Shown piece by piece: positions 36,901-45,047 of a stretch of DNA of 64,000 nt. Source of the DNA: Nocardioides acrostichi (GTDB taxonomy: Bacteria > Actinomycetota > Actinomycetes > Propionibacteriales > Nocardioidaceae); NCBI RefSeq assembly GCF_015319165.1, contig NZ_JADIVZ010000001.1, positions 124,001-188,000 on the forward strand, written 5' to 3'. The translations under genes and the position numbers were made by a program. The notes beneath the pieces are model-generated. The model was given only the letters and a program-made list of their open reading frames with translations. It was not told where the DNA came from and made no database searches. Position 1 is the first letter of the stretch. The number at the start of each line of letters is the position of its first letter.

Positions 36901-36998
36901 TGCGCGGGCCGGAGAACCCCGACGATGGGTACAGCAAGGGCTTCGTCGCCCGGGTGAGCACCTGGATCCCCGTACGCGGCACCGAGCTCTCGGACTGA
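33984..36998 (+). CDS. Large secreted RTX-repeat protein with carboxypeptidase-regulatory-like, DxDxDG and six-Cys domains
   Basis: Protein of 1004 aa, signal peptide about 1-25. Residues 54-165 hold hemolysin-type calcium-binding nonapeptides (GGNDKVLAGAGNDVV, GGAGRDFVWGGPGKDKL). A bridging domain and a carboxypeptidase-regulatory-like fold (about 260-322) follow, then a ZU5-like segment (about 345-450) with IGPEGGTL. Acidic DSDDDGLGDACDP calcium loops lie at about 750-796. The end (816-1004) repeats the six-Cys domain of the upstream protein (C845, 859, 871, 886, 919, 949). It is coupled to the previous gene by ATGA. A structural or adhesive surface role is likely; no type I secretion genes are nearby. 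Confidence 0.72.
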   Translation: MRRLLAALCCAPLLAAGWSATPSSAASDTVRSAPAASPGLAAKRSTGPACAGLPATIVGTNKSETIRGTEADDVIVALGGNDKVLAGAGNDVVCTGRGNDVVKGGAGRDFVWGGPGKDKLVGQAGKDRLYGQGGPDRLVGGGDADYLDGGPARDVLVGGPSRDGCRGEKRRGCETKRTPNPHAVDLDAASWRGATLEVSGLSDPAGGVQIDGGLVPVTAAPDPLGRFSARVDVAPGTSTVRVVSAASGRRASLTVRRPDVANDGVLTGRVVDAVTKEAIAGAEVEVGGLTTTAADDGTFTIAAPADGLVLVHARAEGYLAGLAHAGMREGAGAVDGDLPLVGVADEQSIGPEGGTLTGDGWSLEVPAGAVAEPTGISVTPLPFTGTKDVAYGIPLFDVSPTGLTFAKPVTLSFEAPIPGVDDGLVDVLGLDPDTLAERHHDATLRDGVISVSLTSFQGEETRIRPTDQADPSWLGETASELWGGLDAFCTPFSSQTAAGLALAYVNDTIIPFIRVYIGSWNAALWMKYIGGGSTGIVRDLPLEPTYSFVDDSRFGTTVQQAVQRLLTNRVAEEWIGDGGPRALPSGESGSLEYTIKELDPGETYVENGREPLDLAPGFMVLDYEGTLTPPGNAAGGTGSYVVGDVEYPDEREVTGTLRLESDIDSRGVVRAADLVTEGLSYRVRDAIDFCPGNPGTGQEIAFTVPFSRLEVTPYGDTDQTFAAAVPFEVDVDLKDADFDGLKARVLPAHNNDEDKDGWPNFQPYVGADYELDNCVLEPNPRQQDSDDDGLGDACDPYTCDDITGRKAICKLPVLTSEWTRINASGAFGAKGSKVTAKLAPSVPACDKWPGRDNWSPTPCYYETDVFASGQCVYLDPETKEFKEIACSALYTEPPGWSTPPITEQADTYHYNQSGPVNSCGAAGNFWTYIYGGDARYEKWAQVGPTSLECRLRWEAERPDALPGKTFMQIYGTLRGPENPDDGYSKGFVARVSTWIPVRGTELSD

Positions 36999-37080
36999 TC
37001 GACCGGCCCACCCAACCGATCCCGCGTCGGGCCCGTCTTCGCCTCAGGAGAGCCCGCACCCGGGGGCCGGGCGAGGAGGA

Positions 37081-37363
37081 TGGGCGGCATGGGCGAGCGG
37101 AGCCGCGAGCGCGACGCGGCGTTCACCGAGTTCGTGGCGCAGCGGCGCGACCGCCTCTTCCGCACCGCCTACCTGATCTGCGGCGACCCGCACCGCGCGG
37201 AGGACGTCGTGCAGCACGCGCTGCGCTCCTCGTGTACGCCGGACCCAGCCGTACCGTCAGCGTCACCGTCGACGGCTCCGACTCCGGCCACACGCCCGGG
37301 TTGGGCGAGGTAGACCTCGACGCGGTGCTCGCCTTCGTCACCGACCCGCAGTGGCAACAGTGA
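37081..37363 (+). pseudogene. Decayed sigma-factor locus (sigma N-terminus joined to the tail of its partner gene)
   Basis: After GAGGAGG (37074-37080) the frame from ATG 37090 reads GERSRERDAAFTEFVAQRRD, then RLFRTAYLICGDPHRAEDVVQ, the N-terminus of a SigE-family ECF sigma factor. It breaks off near 37225. In the next frame the sequence continues as LVYAGPSRTVSVTVDGS...DLDAVLAFVTDPQWQQ to a TGA at 37361. That segment looks like the end of a separate gene, probably the partner usually encoded behind such sigma factors. An internal deletion has fused the two ends out of frame. The remnant abuts the large repeat array. Confidence 0.7.
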
Positions 37364-37370
37364 GCCGTCC

Positions 37371-38093
37371 GGTGGTTGAGCCGGGCGAGGCGCTAGCCGA
37401 GTCCCGTGCCCACCGGTGGTTGAGCCGGTCGAGCCGCTAGGCGAGACCGTGTCGAAACCCGGTGAGACGAAAGCTGGCGTTGCCTTCACAGTTGCTGGGT
37501 TTCGACGCGCTCGTCGCTGGCGCTCCTCGCGGCTCAACCACCGGCGGGGGCGCTCGTCGATTTCGACACGCCTTCGCCTTCGGCATCCGGCGGCTCAATC
37601 CACCGGCTGGCGCTCCTCACGGCTCAACCACCGGGGCCATGACGGTGGTTGAGCCGGGCGAGGCGCTAGCCGAGGTTCCCCACCGGTGGTTGAGCCGGGC
37701 GAGGCGCTAGCCGAGTCCCGTGTCGAAACCCGGTGAGACGAAGGCTGGCGTTGCCTTCACAGTTGCTGGGTTTCGACGCGCTCGTCGCTGGCGCTCCTCG
37801 CGGCTCAACCACCGGCGGGGGCGCTCGTCGATTTCGACACGCCTTCGCCTTCGGCATCCGACGGCTCAATCCACCGGCTGGCGCTCCTCACGGCTCAACC
37901 ACCGGGGCCATGACGGTGGTTGAGCCGGGCGAGGCGCTAGCCGAGTCCCGTGCCCACCGGTGGTTGAGCCGGGCGAGGCGCTAGCCGAGTCCCGTGTCGA
38001 AACCCGGTGAGACGAAAGCTGGCGTTGCCTTCACAGTTGCTGGGTTTCGACGCGCTCGTCGCCGGCGCTCCTCGCGGCTCAACCACCGGGGGC
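37371..38093. repeat. Nested intergenic repeat array (271-274 bp period)
   Basis: Two full copies and one partial copy of a 271-274 bp unit begin at 37449, 37720 and 37994. Copies differ by a few bases. Each unit is itself a mosaic of inverted modules: GGTGGTTGAGCCGGGCGAGG / GCTAGCCGAG against CGCGGCTCAACCACCGG, joined by GTGTCGAAACC and GGTTTCGAC boxes. The array fills the whole gap between the decayed sigma locus and the amidase gene, so it contains no gene. Related GGTTGAGCC repeats are, from memory, dispersed in Nocardioidaceae genomes. Confidence 0.85.
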
Positions 38094-38095
38094 GG

Positions 38096-39829
38096 CTACT
38101 TCGCGAACCGCTGCTGGGTCGTGGCGGGCTGGTAGGCCTTGTCGCCGGTGTAGGAGACGTGCACGATCTTGACGCCGGGCTTGAGGCCGCGTCGTCCGCC
38201 CAGCACGACGGCCTTGCCGAGCTTGGCCAACGGCACGGTCTTGGAGCGGTTGCCGGCCTTCACGGTGACCTGACCGTGCGGGTCGCGGTCGATGCCCTGC
38301 GGCGATGTCACCGAGACCTTCACGCGCAGCTTGCCGGTGCGGTCGTGGTAGTGGGTGACGACGTCGAGCACGGGCTCGGTCTTGACCCGGCCGGCGTCGA
38401 GCACCTGCACCGTGTCGGAGCGGCCCTGGGCCGAGGTGGTCACCCGTACCGAGAGGTCGTGGCCGAGGTCGGCCTGGGTGCACTGGTGCTTCCAGATCGT
38501 CTCGCCTCGGAGGGGTTGCCCGTCGCGCAGCCACTGGTAGGCCGTGCGCACCTTCTGGGGGTCATAGGTGCCCCGGCGCGCCTTGAGCATCGTGCCCAGC
38601 GCGGCGGAGCCCTCGAGGTGGGCGGGCTTGGTGACGCCGACCGGCTGTGGCGCAGGAGCCGGGCCGTTCATCGCAGCGTAGGTGAGCGAGCGGATGGTCG
38701 GCAGCTTCTGGTAGAGCAGGGTGCCGGGGCAGGAGGTGTCGTTGGTGTCGCGGTGGCCGTCGATCACCCGCAGCGTGGCCATCGCGCCCGCGGCGTACTT
38801 GTCGCTGCCCTCCGAGCGCACCGTGGTCTTGCCGCGAGGGCGGCGGTGGTACATGTCGAGCTTCCACGCGGCGACCGACGCCACCGAACGCAGCAGCGCC
38901 TTCGGGGGTGCCACCTGGTCGAAGTTGCCGATGCAGGAGACGCCGGTCGAGGTGTTGTTGAACCCCAGGGTGTGCGCCCCTCGCACCGGTCGGGTGACGC
39001 CGCCGTAGCGGCCCTCCCAGATGCGGCCGAAGCGATCGACCAGGAAGTTGTAGCCGATGTCGGACCAGCCCAGGCTCTTGGTGTGATAGCGGTAGAACGC
39101 CCGGATCAACCCGGGCACGTCGGACTTGGAGTAGTCGTTGCCGCTGGCGGTGTGGTGCACGTGCACCTGCTCGATGGTGCTGTTGTAGCGCGGTGATCCG
39201 TCGCGCCAGGACTCGTCGGCGCCCCACTGCGCGCGAGTGGCGATCTTCGGCTGCGACACCGGCTGGTCCGTGGAGCTCGGGCGCGCGTCGAGGTGGTTCT
39301 CGGAGAGGAAGGCGGCGTCGGCCTCACGCGAGGCCGGGTGCAGCAGCACCAGGTGCAGATCCTTCGGCACCGGGCCGACCGAGCGCACCTGCACCGACCG
39401 GCTGGGCCCCACCCACCAGGCGGCGGTGCCCTGGCGGACGACGCGGCCGGCGTCCTCGTCGGGCATGTCGTCGAGCTCGGGCAGACGCACCCAGTCGGTC
39501 CAACCGCTCTTGCGGTGGGCGCGGGCCTCGAGGTGTGGGTGCGCATCGGCGTTGCGCCAGGTGAGCGCGAGCATGGAGTACGTCGAAGTGCGCAGCGCTG
39601 CGCTGCGCACCTGGCCGTCGCGGTGGCGCAAGGCGATCGGGACGTCGAGGGCGGCGACATCGGAGCCGTCGTCGGCCGAGAGCGTGAGGACGTCGCCGCG
39701 TGAGGGTTCGGCGTCCTGCTGGTCGTGCGTGAGTCGGATGCCCGCACCGACGCCGCCGACGGCGACGGCGGCGAGTGCGGAGGCTTTCAGGAGGGAGCGG
39801 CGGTTCGTGGGGGAAGACACGGGCTCCAT
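38096..39829 (-). CDS. Tat-exported N-acetylmuramoyl-L-alanine amidase (PGRP/amidase-2)
   Basis: Protein of 577 aa. The ATG at 39829 gives a twin-arginine signal, NRRSLLKASALAAVAVGG. The amidase-2/PGRP domain spans about 205-380: HVHHTASGN with a zinc His, YNFLVDRFGRIWEGRYGG, and GHRDTNDTSCPG with further zinc ligands. Before it is a 150-residue beta-rich domain, after it Ig-like repeats (about 400-577, YQWLRDGQPLRG) like those in the metalloprotease. It cleaves the stem peptide from muramic acid in peptidoglycan outside the membrane. Its stop lies 3 bp from the repeat array. Confidence 0.9.
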   Translation of the reverse strand: MEPVSSPTNRRSLLKASALAAVAVGGVGAGIRLTHDQQDAEPSRGDVLTLSADDGSDVAALDVPIALRHRDGQVRSAALRTSTYSMLALTWRNADAHPHLEARAHRKSGWTDWVRLPELDDMPDEDAGRVVRQGTAAWWVGPSRSVQVRSVGPVPKDLHLVLLHPASREADAAFLSENHLDARPSSTDQPVSQPKIATRAQWGADESWRDGSPRYNSTIEQVHVHHTASGNDYSKSDVPGLIRAFYRYHTKSLGWSDIGYNFLVDRFGRIWEGRYGGVTRPVRGAHTLGFNNTSTGVSCIGNFDQVAPPKALLRSVASVAAWKLDMYHRRPRGKTTVRSEGSDKYAAGAMATLRVIDGHRDTNDTSCPGTLLYQKLPTIRSLTYAAMNGPAPAPQPVGVTKPAHLEGSAALGTMLKARRGTYDPQKVRTAYQWLRDGQPLRGETIWKHQCTQADLGHDLSVRVTTSAQGRSDTVQVLDAGRVKTEPVLDVVTHYHDRTGKLRVKVSVTSPQGIDRDPHGQVTVKAGNRSKTVPLAKLGKAVVLGGRRGLKPGVKIVHVSYTGDKAYQPATTQQRFAK

Positions 39830-39884
39830 CGTGACACCGAGATTTACTCCGATTCGGGAGGCGCGCCCTGGGTCGGCTCCTCGC

Positions 39885-39990
39885 TGACCCGTCGCCAATT
39901 TTCACGTGACCCGTCACGAGTTTTCGTCTGACCTGCCACGACTTTCGCGCAGTGACCCCTCGAGCAGCGATATGTGACCCCTCGTGCGCA
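39885..39990. repeat. Tandem array of a ~22-bp repeat, five degenerate units
   Basis: Units start at 39885, 39907, 39929, 39953 and 39975, each opening with TGACCCGTC or a variant (TGACCTGCC, TGACCCCTC). The best copies continue ACGAGTTTTC. The period is 22 bp, once 24. The same unit occurs three times in opposite orientation at 47825-47890. No spacers separate the units. It lies between the divergent amidase and GTPase genes and partly overlaps the likely GTPase promoter. Confidence 0.75.
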
Positions 39991-40010
39991 CGACCGGTAG
40001 CGTCGGGGCG

Positions 40011-40757
40011 GTGAGTAGGCCCCGTCCCGTCCGTGCTGCCCGGCGTCGTGCCCGCGAGGGTCGCGAGCGGGTGAGCGGGCTGTGGCAGCAGCGATTCCCG
40101 ACCGTCGCCGTCACCGGCATGACCGGCGTCGGCAAGACCGAGCTGGTCGATGCCCTCGCCGGCCGCCCGGGCGCCTCCACCACCGGTGAGGTCGGGTCGG
40201 CGGTGATGGAGCGGCGCGTCGCCCGCGGACGCCGTCTCACCGGCTTCCGCTTCCGGGTCGTGCCCGGCGAGAACGCCGCGACGCGTCTCGGGGCCCTCGA
40301 TGAGGTGTTCCACGACGTACCCGTCGCGGGTGTGCTGCACGTGGTGGCCGACGGTCTGGCCACCGGACGTCGCCCGGCCGGCACCAGCGGCACCGTCGAG
40401 GTCGACCGTGACGAGCAGCGGCAGCGCGAGGTCGACGACTGGGCCGTCACCGCGCACCTGATCGCGGCGATGGCGGTGCGTCGTCCGCGCCCCATCTGGT
40501 TGGTCGTCGCGGTCACCAAGGCCGACCTGCTCGAGGATCCCGCCGACGCCGTGCGCCGGTACTCACCCGGCAGCGGTACGCCGTTCGGCGACCGGCTCGA
40601 CGAGCTGCGCGCGCTGGCCGGCGGAGCGTCGCTCTCGATCGACGTGCTGCCCGTCTGCGCTCGACTGGACGACGACAGCCACGTCGGCGCCGAGCAGCGC
40701 GACGCCTGGCTCGAGGCCCTGGAGCGGCGGATGGCACAGCTGTCCGGACACCTGTGA
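40011..40757 (+). CDS. Small P-loop GTPase-like protein coupled to hrpA
   Basis: Protein of about 248 aa. A basic N-terminus (RPRPVRAARRRAREGRERV) precedes the P-loop GMTGVGKTE (about 36-44). A switch-like region follows, and VVAVTKADLL (about 164-173) stands in for the NKxD guanine motif, so GTP binding is likely. The GTG at 40011 is chosen over one at 39984 that falls in the repeat array, but the start is uncertain. The stop overlaps the hrpA start by GTGA. A role in ribosome or RNA handling with the helicase is inference. Confidence 0.65.
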   Translation: MSRPRPVRAARRRAREGRERVSGLWQQRFPTVAVTGMTGVGKTELVDALAGRPGASTTGEVGSAVMERRVARGRRLTGFRFRVVPGENAATRLGALDEVFHDVPVAGVLHVVADGLATGRRPAGTSGTVEVDRDEQRQREVDDWAVTAHLIAAMAVRRPRPIWLVVAVTKADLLEDPADAVRRYSPGSGTPFGDRLDELRALAGGASLSIDVLPVCARLDDDSHVGAEQRDAWLEALERRMAQLSGHL

Positions 40758-43700
40758 GCCGCGTGGCGTCCGGGGCGGAGCCGTCAGAAACGGAGCCGTC
40801 GCCGCTGGAGATCACCTATCCGGATCTGCCGGTCAGCCAGCGCAAGGACGACATCGCCGAGGCGATCCGCGACCACCAGGTCGTCGTCGTCGCAGGTGAG
40901 ACGGGGTCGGGCAAGACCACGCAGCTGCCGAAGATCTGTCTGGAGCTCGGCCGCGGGCGCCAGACCTGGCACCGCGCCCGCGACGGCAAGAAGCGCCCGC
41001 GCGGCGGCCTCATCGGGCACACCCAGCCGCGGCGGATCGCCGCGCGCTCGGTGGCCGAGCGCATCGCCGACGAGCTCGAGCAACCGTCGGGTGACGCAAG
41101 CGTCGTCGGCTACCAGGTGCGGTTCACCGACCGCACCAGCGCTGCGACCCGCGTGAAGCTGATGACCGACGGCATCCTGCTCGCCGAGCTCCAGCGCGAC
41201 CGGATGCTGTGGAAGTACGACACGCTCATCATCGACGAGGCACACGAGCGCAGCCTCAACATCGACTTCCTGCTCGGCTACCTCAAGCAGCTGCTGCCGC
41301 GTCGCCCCGACCTCAAGCTCATCATCACCTCGGCCACCATCGACGTCGAGCGGTTCGCCCAGCACTTCGCCGACAGCGACGGCCGGCCCGCCCCGATCGT
41401 GGAAGTGTCGGGGCGCACCTACCCGGTCGAGGTGCGCTACCGACCGCTCCTGGAGCTGCCCGAGGACGACGACGAGGGCGAGCCCGTGCAGCGCGACCAG
41501 ACCGAAGCCGTGGTCGAGGCGGTGCGTGAGCTGGCTGCCGAGGGCCCGGGCGACGTGCTGGTGTTCCTGCCCGGCGAGCGGGAGATCCGGGACACGGCCG
41601 AGGCGGTGGAGGAGGCCGCCGCCTCGATGCGCGGCGCCGGCGGCGGGCTCGAGGTGGTGCCGCTCTACAGCCGGCTCTCCGCCGCCGAGCAGCACCGTGT
41701 CTTCGCACCCCACACCGGGCGGCGCGTCGTCCTCGCGACCAACGTGGCCGAGACGTCGCTCACCGTGCCCGGAATCCGCTACGTCGTCGACTCCGGCGTC
41801 GCGCGCATCTCGCGCTACAGCCTGCGCACGAAGGTGCAGCGACTCCCGATCGAAGCCGTGAGCCAGGCCTCGGCGAACCAGCGCGCCGGCCGGTGCGGCC
41901 GGCTCGGGCCCGGCATCTGCGTCCGGCTCTACTCAGAGGAGGACTTCGAGGCCCGTCCGGAGTTCACCGACCCCGAGATCCTGCGCACCAACCTGGCCAG
42001 CGTGATCCTCCAGATGCGTTCACTGCGGCTCGGCGACATCGCGCGGTTCCCCTTCGTCGAGCCGCCGGACCGGCGTCAGATCGCCAACGGCGTCCAGCTG
42101 CTCGAGGAGTTGGGCGCGATCACGCCGGAGCAGAGCCTCATTCGCTCACACGTGGGGCGAGGACGCAGCGACGACGGCCTGACCAAGACCGGACGACGCC
42201 TCGCGCGGCTGCCGATCGACCCGCGGCTGGGCCGGATGATCCTCGAGGCCGACCGGCTCGGCTGCGTGCGCGAGGTGCTGGTGATCGTGGCCGCACTGAG
42301 CCTCCAGGATCCACGCGAGCGTCCGGCCGAGCAGCGCGCCCAGGCCGACCAGCAGCACGCCCGGTTCAAGGTCGACGGCTCGGACTTCCTCGCGTGGCTG
42401 GAGCTGTGGCGGTATGTGAGGAAGCAGCAACGCGAGCTGTCGTCGTCCGCCTTCCGCCGCCTGTGCAAGCGCGAGTACCTCAACTACCTGCGCATCCGCG
42501 AGTGGCAGGACTACGAGTCGCAGCTGCGCACCGTGTGCAAGGAGATGGACGTTCTTGCAGGCCGCCCCGCGGACACCCCCGACGCCGACGGCATCCACCA
42601 GGCGCTGCTCTCGGGGCTGCTGTCGCACATCGGCGCGCTGGAGGAGCGGGAGAAGCCGCCGCCGGGGGCCAGGCGCGACAAGAGACCCGGCCCGCGGGAG
42701 TACCTGGGCGCCCGCGGCACCCGGTTCGCGATCTTCCCGGGATCGGGCCTGCACCGGGCGAACCCGGGCTTCCTGATGGCCGGCGAGCTCGTCGAGACCT
42801 CGCGGCTGTGGGCGCGGCAGAACGCGGCCATCGACCCGGACTGGGTGGAGCGCCTGGCCGGCGACCTGGTCAAGCGGCAGTACTCCGAGCCGCACTGGTC
42901 GCGCAAGCGCGCCGCGGTGATGGCGCACGAGCGGGTCACGCTGTACGGCGTGCCGCTGGTGGCCGACCGGCTCGTCGGTTACGGGCAGGTCGACCCGGCT
43001 CTCGCCCGCGAGCTGTTCATCCGGCACGGACTCGTCGAGGGCGACTGGGCCGAGCTGGAGTCGGGGCGGCAGAAGTTCTACGCCCACAACACCGCGCTGC
43101 TCCAGGAGGCCGCCGAGCTCGAGCACCGGGCACGGCGGCGCGACATCGTGGTCAGCCAGGAGACGCTCTTCGACTTCTACGACGCGCGGCTGCCGACCGA
43201 GGTCGTGAGCGGCACGCACTTCCTCACCTGGTGGAAGAAGGAGCGGAGCAAGCGGCCGCGACTGCTCGACTTCGACCCCGACATGCTCACCCACGAGACC
43301 GCCGGCCAGGTGAGCGCGGCCGACTTCCCGGAGAGCTGGCAGGGCCCGGACGGCGGGCTCACCTTCTCGATCGGCTACCACTTCGAGCCCGGCGCCGCCG
43401 ACGACGGCCTCACGATCGACGTCCCCGTGGCGACACTGAACCGAGTCGGCGCCGACGACTTCTCCTGGAACGTGCCGGGGCTGCGCGAGGAGCTGGTGAC
43501 GGCGCTGATCCGCTCGTTGCCGAAGAACCTGAGGGTCTCGTTCGTGCCCGCGCCCGACCAGGCGCGCACGTTCCTGCGCGACGTGCCGCCCGGGGAGGAG
43601 TCGTTGCTGACGGCGCTGGAGCGGTGGTGTCGCTCGACCAAGGGCGTGGTGGTGCCACGTGAGGCGTGGGACTTCTCGAAGATCCCCGCGCACCTGCAGC

Positions 43701-44701
43701 CGACGTACCGCGTGGTCGACGAGCACGGCCGCGAGCAGGCGCGCGGCAAGGATCTCGAGGCGCTCAAGGCGCCTCTGCGCGGTGAGTTCGACCGGGCGAT
43801 GACCGACGTGGCCACCGACTCCGGCCTCGCGCGCACCGGCGAGACGACGTGGGTGTTCGCAGAGATCCCGGCCGAGATCACCCAGACCCGCGCCGGCCAC
43901 GAGGTCACCGCGCACCCGGCGCTGGTCGACGAGGGGGCGAGCGTCGGGCTCGAGGTGGTCGGGTCGGCCGAGGAGGCCGCGGCGCTGCACCGGCTCGGCG
44001 TCCGACGCCTCGTGCTGCTCGCGCTCGACGCGGACGGTGACCGGACGACGCGCGCCGTGCTCGACTCCCTCAGCAACGCCCAGAAGCTCGGCCTGGCCGG
44101 CTCGCCCTACCCCTCGGTCGCCGCGCTGCTCGACGACTGCCGCACAGCGGTCGCGGGCGAGGCCGTCGACACGCGGCCTCCGGTGCGTGACCAGGCCGGC
44201 TTCGAGGCGGTCGTGACCGAGGTCCGCCGCGATCTGGAGGCGCGGGTTCGGGGCGTGCTCGCCGACGTGGTGCGGGTGCTGGAGGCCTGGCGCGGCGCGG
44301 ATCGGGCGCTCACCGGGCGCACCGACATGGCGATGCTGCCGGCGATGACCGACCTGCGCGCTCAGCTCGATCGGCTGGTGCATGCGGGCTTCGCGGGTGA
44401 GGCCGGCCCGACCCGGCTGCGCCGCTACCCGACCTACCTCGCCGCGCTCGTCGTCCGACGGGAGCGATTGGCCGAGGGCGGGGGAGCAGTGGGCCGAGAT
44501 CGTCAGCTCATGGCGCAGATCGGCGACCTCCAGGACTCTTGGCAGCACGCCGTCGACGCCTTGCCCCCCGGTCGCCCGATGACCGACCGGCTGCGGCAGG
44601 TGCGCTGGATGCTCGAGGAGTACCGGATCTCGTTGTGGGCCCAACACCTGGGCACCGCCCATCCGGTCTCGGACCAGCGGATCAGGAAGGTGCTGGGGTG
44701 A
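40754..44701 (+). CDS. hrpA: ATP-dependent RNA helicase HrpA (DEAH box)
   Basis: DEAH-box helicase of 1315 aa, the usual length of long bacterial HrpA. Motif I GETGSGKTTQ (about 47-56), Ib QPRRIAARS, motif II IIDEAHERSL, motif III TSATID, motif VI QRAGRCGR. The winged-helix/ratchet and OB regions and the DUF3418 part with its C-terminal extension follow. The residues between motif I and Ib contain a basic insertion (RGRQTWHRARDGKKRPRG). It probably remodels mRNA or rescues stalled ribosomes, as shown for E. coli HrpA. It is translated together with the GTPase gene; the stop overlaps the start of a decayed gene. Confidence 0.95.
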   Translation: MSRVASGAEPSETEPSPLEITYPDLPVSQRKDDIAEAIRDHQVVVVAGETGSGKTTQLPKICLELGRGRQTWHRARDGKKRPRGGLIGHTQPRRIAARSVAERIADELEQPSGDASVVGYQVRFTDRTSAATRVKLMTDGILLAELQRDRMLWKYDTLIIDEAHERSLNIDFLLGYLKQLLPRRPDLKLIITSATIDVERFAQHFADSDGRPAPIVEVSGRTYPVEVRYRPLLELPEDDDEGEPVQRDQTEAVVEAVRELAAEGPGDVLVFLPGEREIRDTAEAVEEAAASMRGAGGGLEVVPLYSRLSAAEQHRVFAPHTGRRVVLATNVAETSLTVPGIRYVVDSGVARISRYSLRTKVQRLPIEAVSQASANQRAGRCGRLGPGICVRLYSEEDFEARPEFTDPEILRTNLASVILQMRSLRLGDIARFPFVEPPDRRQIANGVQLLEELGAITPEQSLIRSHVGRGRSDDGLTKTGRRLARLPIDPRLGRMILEADRLGCVREVLVIVAALSLQDPRERPAEQRAQADQQHARFKVDGSDFLAWLELWRYVRKQQRELSSSAFRRLCKREYLNYLRIREWQDYESQLRTVCKEMDVLAGRPADTPDADGIHQALLSGLLSHIGALEEREKPPPGARRDKRPGPREYLGARGTRFAIFPGSGLHRANPGFLMAGELVETSRLWARQNAAIDPDWVERLAGDLVKRQYSEPHWSRKRAAVMAHERVTLYGVPLVADRLVGYGQVDPALARELFIRHGLVEGDWAELESGRQKFYAHNTALLQEAAELEHRARRRDIVVSQETLFDFYDARLPTEVVSGTHFLTWWKKERSKRPRLLDFDPDMLTHETAGQVSAADFPESWQGPDGGLTFSIGYHFEPGAADDGLTIDVPVATLNRVGADDFSWNVPGLREELVTALIRSLPKNLRVSFVPAPDQARTFLRDVPPGEESLLTALERWCRSTKGVVVPREAWDFSKIPAHLQPTYRVVDEHGREQARGKDLEALKAPLRGEFDRAMTDVATDSGLARTGETTWVFAEIPAEITQTRAGHEVTAHPALVDEGASVGLEVVGSAEEAAALHRLGVRRLVLLALDADGDRTTRAVLDSLSNAQKLGLAGSPYPSVAALLDDCRTAVAGEAVDTRPPVRDQAGFEAVVTEVRRDLEARVRGVLADVVRVLEAWRGADRALTGRTDMAMLPAMTDLRAQLDRLVHAGFAGEAGPTRLRRYPTYLAALVVRRERLAEGGGAVGRDRQLMAQIGDLQDSWQHAVDALPPGRPMTDRLRQVRWMLEEYRISLWAQHLGTAHPVSDQRIRKVLG

Positions 44702-44962
44702 ACTCCCACGAGACCCTCGAGGACGCCGTGAGCCGGCATGTCTCGTAAGTGATCGACGCGGTGCTGGAGGAGGGCGAGCTTCGACGGCTGGAGTCGCGGC
44801 TGGGCGCCATCGCGAGGCTTGCTTGGAGAGGAGGAACTCTCCTTGCCGGCGCGGGTGACAGTGAGTGGTGAGACCCCCGTCGGATTCGTTGCGCATCGCG
44901 GGGTGGGGGTGGAGTCGCCACTCGACGTCTGCACCGACGGCCTCCAGGTCTTCTGTGGCTGA
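44698..44962 (+). pseudogene. Decayed small gene downstream of hrpA (premature stop plus frameshift)
   Basis: A GTG overlapping the hrpA stop begins NSHETLEDAVSRHVS and hits TAA at 44746-44748. The same frame then continues VIDAVLEEGELRRLESRLGAIA. From about 44815 the coding character moves one frame on: RGLLGEEELSLPARVTVSG, then ETPVGFVAHRGVGVE, ending DGLQVFCG at a TGA (44960-44962). Read through, this would be a protein of about 85 aa, helical first half and beta second half. The family is not recognised. The 300-bp gap has no other gene. Confidence 0.5.
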
Positions 44963-45047
44963 ACTGTTGCCCGGCGTCTCACCCGCACTCGACGACGAGC
45001 GATGGCGCGCGCTGCCCCACCACCGGTCCGTCCTCTAGCCTGCCGCC

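Noticed and set aside
37081..37363. A genuine short sigma factor
   Set aside because: Region 2 is incomplete, region 4 is absent, and the sequence changes frame into a clearly different C-terminal segment.
37371..38093. CRISPR array
   Set aside because: Units are 271-274 bp, contiguous and near-identical, with no short repeats alternating with unique spacers and no cas genes.
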